From NCBI GenBank assembly GCA_937958685.1, contig CALGNF010000098.1, positions 1-11,383 of the forward strand: DNA of 11,383 bases. The letters run 5' to 3'. Position 1 is the stretch's first letter. The number at the start of each line of letters is the position of its first letter. The translations under genes were made by a program, and so were the position numbers. Positions 1 through 6,232 of this stretch are shown one piece after another. The DNA is from an uncultured Caryophanales bacterium (lineage in GTDB: Bacteria > Bacillota_I > Bacilli_A > Izemoplasmatales > Hujiaoplasmataceae). Under the pieces are notes generated by a model that saw only the letters and a program-made list of their open reading frames with translations, ran no database searches and was not told the origin of the DNA.

Positions 1-52
1 CATACGATTTCGTATTCGGTGACTGGAGTTCAGCCGTGTGCTCTTCCGATCT
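1..52. other. Illumina i7 (read 2) adapter, artefact
   Basis: Bases 19-52 match the 34-base Illumina TruSeq index-side adapter that ends in GCTCTTCCGATCT, with one mismatch at 34 (C for A). Bases 11-18 (CGTATTCG) are the index and bases 1-10 are the end of P7 with two mismatches. Translations of this stretch give the well-known artefact peptides MTGVQ.CALPI, MCSSDL and MLFRS. None of it is genomic, so protein starts drawn inside it are false. Confidence 0.98.
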
Positions 53-495
53 TGGATCCCGAGGTTTATGGCAGATCAACCCTCGAAAACTCGTCTTTCA
101 TCGCCACCGCCAACAATCCCGATCCCGCCGTCCATGGACAAGGTTTTGTCGCCCGTCTCAGCGGTTCGACCGCCGAGATGCTCTCGATCCATTTTCTGCT
201 GGCTTTCGGTCCCGAGCTGTATACCTGCGTTGACGGCTTGTTGAGGCTGACCTTGAAACCAATGTTTCCCAAACGCTTTTTCCAAGATGGCATCATCGAA
301 GCCAATCTCCACGGCGTGCGGATCAGATATCTGAACGAACGGGAAGCGGATGGGGAGCAGCTACGTCCAGCAAGCTATCACCTTTACCACGGAGGCAAGC
401 TCATCGCCGAACGCCGGGGAACGCACCTCGAGGCTCGGGAGGCGAAGCTGGTGCGCGACCGGCTGTTCGACCTCGTCATCGTCAGATTGCAGTAA
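53..495 (+). CDS. Glycoside phosphorylase-like protein (GH94/cellobiose phosphorylase type), C-terminal fragment
   Basis: About 146 C-terminal residues remain; the 5' part lies beyond the contig end and the adapter has replaced it. The fragment starts with DPEVYGRSTLENSSFI, then HGQGFVARLSGSTAEML at about residues 34-50 of the fragment. The YGRS.LENSSFI and HG.GFVARLSGSTAE signatures are what I know from the end of the (alpha/alpha)6 catalytic barrel of large GH94-type phosphorylases, annotated as cellobiose phosphorylase or GH36-type. The remainder resembles the family's C-terminal beta-sandwich. Such enzymes split beta-linked gluco-oligosaccharides with phosphate in the cytoplasm. No substrate can be assigned because the active-site region is missing. 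The gene ends in TAA and runs into the terminator at 513-539. It converges with the lacI-type gene, so it is not in the same transcript. Confidence 0.7.
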
Positions 496-512
496 GACAA
501 AACAACAAAAAA

Positions 513-544
513 CCAGGCAGGTCCCTTGGACTTGCCTGGTTTTT
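513..544. terminator. Bidirectional intrinsic terminator
   Basis: An 11-bp stem, CCAGGCAGGTC (513-523) with GACTTGCCTGG (529-539) and one G-T pair, has the 5-base loop CCTTG. A run of five T follows at 540-544, and an A-rich stretch (504-512) precedes it, which reads as a T tail on the other strand. It lies 17 bp after the plus-strand stop and 18 bp after the end of the minus-strand regulator gene, so it serves both converging genes. Confidence 0.92.
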
Positions 545-557
545 GCTCATGTTTGTG

Positions 558-1580
558 TCAAGCCGGTGATTTCGTCGAGTCCCTGACAACGAGCGAGACG
601 GGAATGCGGATCACCCGCGGGTCCGCTTTTTCCCCGGACTCGATGATCTTGAGCAGCCGCTTGGCGGCGGTTTCGCCGATCAGCTGTTTGTCCTGCCGGA
701 TCGTGGTGAGTGCCGGGGTGAAATGTTTCGCGAAGTTGACGTCATCATAGCCGATGACGGAGATCTGCTCGGGGACGGCATAACCGAAGTCTTGCAGGGC
801 CCTGATCACGCCGAAGGCGATCTCATCGGAGAAGACGATGATCATTTCCGGTGGCAGGGTGACAACGCGGTCGAGCAGGGTCTTGGCGGCGTTGTAGCCG
901 CTGGTGAAGCCATAGGCTTCCGCCTCCTGCACATAGCGGCTGTCGAACTCCATCTGGTTATCCGCCAGCAGTTTCTGGAAAGCGCTGAGTCGCTCGAAGT
1001 AAGCCCGCGAGGTGAGCGGACCGGTGATGCAGGCCATCCGCTTGAGGCCGAGGTTGAGCGAATACTCCACAGCCAGTTGGATGCCCTTGAAGTCGTCAGA
1101 GGTGACTGAATTGAGGTTTGGCATGATCAGATCGGTCGAAACGGAGGGAATGTCGCTGTTGACAAGCTCGATGATCAGCTCGCTGTTGATGTTGCCGGTC
1201 ACGATCAGGACGCCGTCGACTTTCTTGCTGCGGCACCACTCGAGGTAGGTTGTCTCCGTCGATCCCAACTTGCTGCCGATGAAGATGATCTCATAACCGT
1301 TCTTCTCGACATGATTCTTGAAATTCTGGATGACGCTCGAAAAAAACGGGTGTTCCAAACCAAAGAGGGCGATATCGGAAAAAACGATGCCGATCGTCCA
1401 GCTTTTCTTCGATTTGAGAATGCGTGCGCTCGAGTCCGCGACATAACCGACTTCCTTGACGTATTCCAGAACCCGTTCGCGGGTTTTTTTGCTGACATTG
1501 CCGTTGTTGTGCAGGATCTTGGAAATCGTCCCCGGTGCCAGATTCATCGCCTTGGCAACGTCATAGATCGTGATTTTCAA
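558..1580 (-). CDS. LacI-family transcriptional regulator
   Basis: A 340-residue sugar-responsive DNA-binding repressor of normal family length. Residues 4-24 form the helix-turn-helix (TIYDVAKAMNLAPGTISKIL). The second part, VSKKTRERVLEYVKEVGY (29-46), and the hinge SSARILKSKK, whose Leu55 should insert at the operator centre, match the family well. Residues 62-330 are the periplasmic-binding-protein-like effector domain, with SVIGYDDV and ALTTIRQD near the C-terminus. The start is TTG: the codon just before it is an in-frame TAG, GGAGG lies 9 bases upstream, and the next Met (12) is already inside the HTH. It has its own promoter (1608-1636) and a terminator stands between it and the lipoprotein gene. 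The neighbouring lipoprotein genes are its likely targets, but no copy of the palindrome at 9814-9827 is seen at its own promoter. The effector sugar is unknown. Confidence 0.95.
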   Translation of the reverse strand: MKITIYDVAKAMNLAPGTISKILHNNGNVSKKTRERVLEYVKEVGYVADSSARILKSKKSWTIGIVFSDIALFGLEHPFFSSVIQNFKNHVEKNGYEIIFIGSKLGSTETTYLEWCRSKKVDGVLIVTGNINSELIIELVNSDIPSVSTDLIMPNLNSVTSDDFKGIQLAVEYSLNLGLKRMACITGPLTSRAYFERLSAFQKLLADNQMEFDSRYVQEAEAYGFTSGYNAAKTLLDRVVTLPPEMIIVFSDEIAFGVIRALQDFGYAVPEQISVIGYDDVNFAKHFTPALTTIRQDKQLIGETAAKRLLKIIESGEKADPRVIRIPVSLVVRDSTKSPA

Positions 1581-1589
1581 CTATCGGAA

Positions 1590-1594
1590 CCTCC
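1590..1594 (-). promoter_or_regulatory. Ribosome binding site fixing the TTG start of the lacI-type gene
   Basis: GGAGG on the minus strand ends 9 bases before the TTG at 1580-1578. With the in-frame TAG directly upstream of that TTG, it decides the start codon. Confidence 0.9.
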
Positions 1595-1607
1595 GTCTTC
1601 TCGTAAT

Positions 1608-1636
1608 ATTATACTGCGGGAACAATCAATAGTAAA
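1608..1636 (-). promoter_or_regulatory. Promoter of the lacI-type gene
   Basis: On the minus strand TTTACT (1636-1631) is followed by a 17-bp spacer and a perfect TATAAT (1613-1608). The start point would be near 1601, giving a leader of about 20 bases before the TTG codon. It lies downstream of the hairpin at 1653-1676, so the regulator can be expressed apart from the lipoprotein genes. Confidence 0.8.
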
Positions 1637-1652
1637 GCCCAGAAAGTAAATG

Positions 1653-1676
1653 GAGGGCGGACCCCGGTCCGCCCTC
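1653..1676 (-). terminator. Probable terminator of the lipoprotein transcript
   Basis: A perfect GC-rich 10-bp stem, GAGGGCGGAC with GTCCGCCCTC, has the loop CCCG (plus strand). Read on the minus strand it is followed by CATTTACTTTCT, which is T-rich but not an unbroken run. It starts 97 bp after the lipoprotein stop codon. The stem is very stable; the imperfect T tail leaves termination strength uncertain. Confidence 0.7.
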
Positions 1677-1701
1677 GCTGGGTGAAACTAGAGGGTATAG
1701 C

Positions 1702-1719
1702 ACGACTTGGAGAAGTCGT
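1702..1719 (-). other. Small hairpin in the 3' untranslated region
   Basis: A perfect 7-bp inverted repeat, ACGACTT / AAGTCGT, has a 4-base loop. It lies 54 bp after the lipoprotein stop and 25 bp before the terminator stem in the direction of transcription. No T run follows, so it is not itself a terminator. It may protect the 3' end of the mRNA or be incidental. Confidence 0.5.
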
Positions 1720-1773
1720 TGGCAAAAGTAGGCAGTCGATGATACAAAAACGGAATACCTGGTGACGTGATTG

Positions 1774-4700
1774 CTAGAGTACAGGGTCCTCGATTGTCAG
1801 GGTGCGATTGTGGATCTTCTCATTGCCATAGATATCCGTAACCGTGTAGGTCAGGGTGTATACACCGGCAACGGAAGTGTTGATGGTATAGACGCCGTCG
1901 GCGTAGGTGACAAGACCAACGGTCTCGCTGGTGATCACGAGTGCCGGCAATTTGGCGTTGTCGCCGTATTTGATGCCGGTGATCGGGTTGAAGACAGCGT
2001 CCTTGGTGATGGTGGCATCCGGCGCATAGATCCGGGGAGCGACGGTATCGGTATTGTAGCCGAGCAGTTCGATGGATACATCATCGATATACACCGAGGT
2101 GGCGACGCTGCGTTCGGTATTGGCGGGATCGATCAAGCCCATGAAGAAACCGATCTTGACATTGTGATGGCTGCGCAGACCGTTGTGGAAGATGACCTCA
2201 TATTTGGTCCATTCGGTCGTGAGCGCGATGATCTCAAAGTCGATGGTGCCGTTGTTCGTGGTTTCCTCGAAGTTGACCCGGATGTCCCTGGCGACATCTG
2301 CCTTCGCCCAGAAGGTGAACCTGTAGAGCGAACCGGCTTCCGTAACCAGGTAATTGGGGTTGTTGCGTTGATGGAATTGGATCGCGTGCCAGATCGTGCC
2401 CACGTTCGTGATGGTGACCTTGACCGCCTTGCCGTCATTATGGTCGACGAAAGCAGCAGCTTCAGCGACACCGCTGGATCCCGTCCGCAGCGTCCAACCG
2501 ACATTGTTGTCGCTAGTGGTGATGGTGGGCTCGTTATCGAAGTCGGCGTCGAGAATCACGATTCTGGAAGGAGTGGCGTCCTCAGGCTCGATGACCTTGA
2601 CATTGCGGGTGTAGGTAACAGTATTTCTTGAGGAATCTGTCAGCGAGTATACGACTGTGTAATCGCCCGTCACGTCAGTATTGACATTGTTGGAGACGAT
2701 CACGACATGATCGACAAGCAGCGATTTGTCATATAGGTCAAATACTCTGAGACCGGCTAGCGGATCAAAAGTGTTGCCCTTGACGATCGTGTAGTCCTCG
2801 ATGCCCCAAATCTGCGGTTTGGTCGTGTCGGCCGAGCGCACGAAGAGCGGATTGATCACGACATCATCGAGATAGACCGTTGTCGGGATCGACATGCCGT
2901 GGATATTGCCCGCGAAGAACTTGAAGTGGACGCCGGTCTTGGTTTCCGTCAGATGTGTATATTCAAAGGTGAAAGTCTGCCACTCGGTCGTGAGTTCAAA
3001 ATAGGTGTTGACGGAAGTCATGCCGGTGGCTTCGAGGGACATTTGCAGCAATCGAGGATGATCGGCTTTGGCCTTGAAACTGAACAGGTAGGATTTTCCT
3101 TGGGTCAGTGTGCGGTTCTGCATGTAGAATTGGGTGCCGTAGTACAGCGTCCAAGTGTCATACACGTCGATGATGGCGACACCGTCCTTGATCTCGGTGT
3201 TGAATGAGCCATTGCCTTTCCAGCCCCAGCCGTCGACGGCGGGTTCGGCATATGGTGTAGACTGATGAACCGCGAAATCACCGTTTAGGATCGTGAAGTC
3301 GGAAGTTTCGGAGCCGTCGGTGACTGTCAATTTGCGATTGAGCACCGTCTCGTTGCCGTGGATGTCAGTTACAGTGTAGGTCAGGACATATTGGCCGGCA
3401 ACGGAAGTGTCGATGGTATAGGTCTTGGTTCCCGCATCGTAGGTGACCAACCCGACGGTTTCGCTGGTGATGACCACCGTCGGTGATTTGGCCGCGTCGC
3501 CGTACTTGATGCCGGTCAAGGGGTTGAACAGGGCATCTTTGGCGACTTGCGCGTCGGGAGCGTAGATTCTGGGATTGACTTCGTCCTTGAAATAGCCAAT
3601 CAATTTGACTTCGACGTCATCGAGATAGACGGAAGTGAGGGCGCTTCTTTCTGGTTGCAGTGGATCAATCAAGCCCATGAAGAAACCAAACTTGATATTC
3701 GAGCTGCTGCGGAAGTGGTTGCGGATGGTCAACGTGTATTCGGTCCAGTCCGTGGTCAAGGAGACGATCTTGAAATCGATAGTGCGATTTTCGTTGACAT
3801 CCTCCAAATTGATACGAATATCACGCGCGACATCCGCTTTCGCCCAGAATTTCACCTCATAAACCGAACCGACTTCGGACATCAAGGGGATGTTCCGTTG
3901 ATGGAACTGGATGGCATGCCAGACGGTGCCTACCGAGGTGATGTTGACTTTGGCAGCTTTGCCGCCGCTGCGGCCGTCAACAAATTCGAAGGAACCATTA
4001 CCGGCACCCCTGAGGGTCCAGCCGTTGGCGTTTTCCGCAGTGGTGCCGAAATTCACCTGCACCGGAGTCTCAAGATCGAAGTTCGGATCGATGAGAACCA
4101 GACGTGAGGCGACCGCGTCCTCGGCTTCAATGACATGGACGTTGCGGATGTATGTGGCTTTGTTTGCCGAGGCGTCCTCAATTTCATAAGTGACTGTGTA
4201 ATCGCCCGCCAGATCGGTATTGACAGTATTGGCCAAGACAACGACATCCTCGACTGTCAGGAGCTTGTCGTAATGGTCATACACGAGCACGCCCAACAGG
4301 GGATCGAAGGCATAGCCTTTGAGAATGTAGTAGTCTTCGATGCCATAAAGAATCGGTGGGGTCGTATCCGCGGATTTTTCCGCAATCAGCTCAACCTTGA
4401 CATCATCCAGATAGATTTTGGTCGGGGTTGATTGCGAACCGTCGAAAGCGCCGGCGTAGAAACCGATCTTGCCATTGGTGACGGTGTCCGCGGTCATATG
4501 GTATTCAAATTCGTAAGCTGTCCACTCGTCTGTGAGTTCGTAGTAAGTCACAAAACCGAGGGCGTCGGGTTGGAGAACAACGCGAAGCAGACGCGGATCA
4601 TCGGCTTTGGCGCGGAAACTCAGTTTGTAGATTTGGTCTTTGGTGATGACGCGGTTTTGGAGATAGAATTGGTTAGCGTACCAGATAAAACCATTGTCAA

Positions 4701-6141
4701 AGATGTCGATGACGGCGATTCCGTCCTTGATCATCGTGTTGAAGGAGCCACCCGACCCATGCCAACCCCAACCAGATTCGGCTGGTTGCGGGTAAGGCGA
4801 TAGCTGCTCTTTGGAGAAGTCGCCGTTCAAGATGACCCAAGAGGATGTCACGATCTCGCCCACAACTTTCACCTTCCGGTTGATGACGGTGGTGTTGTCG
4901 GAGGCGTCGGTCAGAGTGTAGGTCAGGGTATATTCGCCTTCGACATTCGTGTCGAGCAGATCAAGTCCGGTGAGCACGATATCGGTCACTTTGAGATTGA
5001 AGTCCATGTTGTCGGAAATCGTGACGCCGAACCAAGGATCGAACTCGTCGCCGACGAGGATTTCGACATCGCCGGCGCCGCTGATGACCGGGGCGGTGGT
5101 ATCGACAGCATTCGGGACTTCCTCAACCCTGACATAGTCAAGATAATAAGTAGTCGTTACGGTCGAATCGTTGATCAATCCGGCAAAGAAGCCCAACTTG
5201 GCACCCTCGGTGATCGTCGGATTGAATTGGAAGTGATCGAATTCGATGACCTGCCATTCCGTCGTCATGTTGAAGATATGGTCAAACTGACGGACATAGC
5301 CGCCAGGGACATTTTCCAGAACCACCTGGAGCGGTCTGGCGATGTCCGCTCTGACGCGGAAGGAGATATGGTAGGTCTTGCCTTGCTCGACGGTCCGGTT
5401 CAAGAGATAAAACTGGGTGCCGTAAGTTAGGGTGCCAACGGTAAGAATCTCGATTTGGGCCATGCCGTCTTCGATTTTGGCGGTCATCGTTCCCGTATTG
5501 CCGTGCCAGCCCCAGTCCGTCGGGTGGTTCTGTCTGGCGGAAGCCAGTGGGGCATCGATGTCAAATTCGCCGTTCGTGATGTAGAACCTAGAGGCATAGA
5601 CGGTGACTTTGCGTTCTTGGATTGTCGTGTTGCCGGCTGTGTCAGCAACTGTGTAGATCAGAACGTATTCTCCCGGAACCTCAAGATCGACGGTATCGCC
5701 TGTGATGACGATAAAGGCGGTACGGGGACCATCCACATCGTCCATGGCGATGACACCCAGTGTCGGGTTAAATGAATCTCCAGGAAACAGGGAGACATCA
5801 GTGACTCCGAACAAGACCGGCGCGACCGTGTCGGGCGCTTCCGTGGTCGTCGGCGCCGCTGTCGTTGTTGGCGCAGCGGTCGTTGTCAGTGGTTCCGTTG
5901 TTGGCGCCACCGTTGTCGGGGCAACCGTTGTCGGTGCGACCGTGGTCGGCGCCACCGTTGTTGGCGCGACCGTTGTCGGGGCAACCGTCGTCGGTGCGAC
6001 TGTGGTCGGCGCCACCGTTGTTGGCGCTACTGTAGTCGTCGGTGCGGCTGTTGTGGGTGTGGCTGTTGTTGTGAGTTCGGTACAGGCCATGACAAACAGC
6101 GACATTGTGCCCAGCAACAAGATGATAAACAGTTTTTTCAT
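1774..6141 (-). CDS. Giant surface lipoprotein of alternating Ig-like and CBM4/9-like domains
   Basis: 1455 residues with no catalytic domain that I recognise. A short signal peptide ends in the lipobox FVMAC (Cys20, the lipid anchor), then a Thr/Pro stalk (about 24-103) with nine VAPTT units. The body alternates Ig-like domains of the DUF5011 type (about 104-182, 346-427, 590-675, 853-941, 1103-1188, 1365-1452; pattern D..P.I.G...G..FDP...D with G.Y...Y...D..GN) and CBM4/9-like beta-sandwiches (about 185-342, 434-587, 678-850, 948-1100, 1191-1362; NG.F at the start, LTTEW in the middle, SVYLDDV at the end). CBM 1, 2 and 4 carry WGW.G; CBM 3 and 5 carry GWTLR. The likely role is holding polysaccharide at the cell surface; the ligand is unknown. 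AAGGAGG lies four bases before the ATG. The 91-bp gap after the GDPD gene shows no terminator and no convincing promoter, so co-transcription with that gene is likely. Confidence 0.9.
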   Translation of the reverse strand: MKKLFIILLLGTMSLFVMACTELTTTATPTTAAPTTTVAPTTVAPTTVAPTTVAPTTVAPTTVAPTTVAPTTVAPTTVAPTTEPLTTTAAPTTTAAPTTTEAPDTVAPVLFGVTDVSLFPGDSFNPTLGVIAMDDVDGPRTAFIVITGDTVDLEVPGEYVLIYTVADTAGNTTIQERKVTVYASRFYITNGEFDIDAPLASARQNHPTDWGWHGNTGTMTAKIEDGMAQIEILTVGTLTYGTQFYLLNRTVEQGKTYHISFRVRADIARPLQVVLENVPGGYVRQFDHIFNMTTEWQVIEFDHFQFNPTITEGAKLGFFAGLINDSTVTTTYYLDYVRVEEVPNAVDTTAPVISGAGDVEILVGDEFDPWFGVTISDNMDFNLKVTDIVLTGLDLLDTNVEGEYTLTYTLTDASDNTTVINRKVKVVGEIVTSSWVILNGDFSKEQLSPYPQPAESGWGWHGSGGSFNTMIKDGIAVIDIFDNGFIWYANQFYLQNRVITKDQIYKLSFRAKADDPRLLRVVLQPDALGFVTYYELTDEWTAYEFEYHMTADTVTNGKIGFYAGAFDGSQSTPTKIYLDDVKVELIAEKSADTTPPILYGIEDYYILKGYAFDPLLGVLVYDHYDKLLTVEDVVVLANTVNTDLAGDYTVTYEIEDASANKATYIRNVHVIEAEDAVASRLVLIDPNFDLETPVQVNFGTTAENANGWTLRGAGNGSFEFVDGRSGGKAAKVNITSVGTVWHAIQFHQRNIPLMSEVGSVYEVKFWAKADVARDIRINLEDVNENRTIDFKIVSLTTDWTEYTLTIRNHFRSSSNIKFGFFMGLIDPLQPERSALTSVYLDDVEVKLIGYFKDEVNPRIYAPDAQVAKDALFNPLTGIKYGDAAKSPTVVITSETVGLVTYDAGTKTYTIDTSVAGQYVLTYTVTDIHGNETVLNRKLTVTDGSETSDFTILNGDFAVHQSTPYAEPAVDGWGWKGNGSFNTEIKDGVAIIDVYDTWTLYYGTQFYMQNRTLTQGKSYLFSFKAKADHPRLLQMSLEATGMTSVNTYFELTTEWQTFTFEYTHLTETKTGVHFKFFAGNIHGMSIPTTVYLDDVVINPLFVRSADTTKPQIWGIEDYTIVKGNTFDPLAGLRVFDLYDKSLLVDHVVIVSNNVNTDVTGDYTVVYSLTDSSRNTVTYTRNVKVIEPEDATPSRIVILDADFDNEPTITTSDNNVGWTLRTGSSGVAEAAAFVDHNDGKAVKVTITNVGTIWHAIQFHQRNNPNYLVTEAGSLYRFTFWAKADVARDIRVNFEETTNNGTIDFEIIALTTEWTKYEVIFHNGLRSHHNVKIGFFMGLIDPANTERSVATSVYIDDVSIELLGYNTDTVAPRIYAPDATITKDAVFNPITGIKYGDNAKLPALVITSETVGLVTYADGVYTINTSVAGVYTLTYTVTDIYGNEKIHNRTLTIEDPVL
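1786..4845 (-). repeat. Large internal tandem duplication: CBM-Ig-CBM-Ig twice
   Basis: Residues 433-946 (bases 4845-3304) and 947-1452 (3303-1786) are two diverged copies of one four-domain block. Matching anchors keep a period of 512-514 residues: NGDF at 439 and 953, SADTT at 590 and 1103, RIYAP at 858 and 1370. GTVWHAIQFHQRN in copy 1 matches GTIWHAIQFHQRN in copy 2. DNA identity is still visible in places: GGCAACGGAAGTGT is shared near 1867 and near 3397. The two CBM subtypes therefore alternate A-B-A-B. Confidence 0.9.
5897..6031 (-). repeat. Nine 15-bp tandem repeats coding (VAPTT)9, with a 60-bp super-period
   Basis: Nine perfect-length 15-bp units encode VAPTT nine times (residues 38-82). 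Third-position changes form a period of four units: units 2 and 6 are identical (GTTGTCGGGGCAACC), units 4 and 8 are identical (GTGGTCGGCGCCACC), units 1, 5 and 9 share GTTGTTGGCG, and 3 and 7 differ at two bases. Growth by 60-bp steps explains this. The antisense reading is also open but is a product of the repeat. Confidence 0.95.
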
Positions 6142-6232
6142 ACTTCCTCCTTAATTATCTTATTCTTATTTTCATCTATCGTAATTTGTGGAAAGCCGGA
6201 ATTGGATTGTTGCAAGATAAGCCACGCGATGC

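Noticed and set aside
723..1109. Plus-strand frame of 128 codons opposite the lacI-type gene
   Set aside because: It is antisense to a clear LacI-family protein, has no ribosome site and shows no recognisable domain.
1771..2631. Long plus-strand frame of 286 codons opposite the Ig/CBM lipoprotein
   Set aside because: It lies antisense inside a strongly supported gene, has no ribosome site, and its Asp/Gly/Val-rich make-up is what the reverse of Ig/CBM coding sequence gives.
5897..6031. CRISPR-like array
   Set aside because: The 15-bp units are contiguous with no spacers and lie in frame inside a lipoprotein stalk.
5702..6154. Plus-strand frame with VVGAT repeats
   Set aside because: It is the antisense reading of the VAPTT stalk repeat; the periodicity keeps that frame open without coding.
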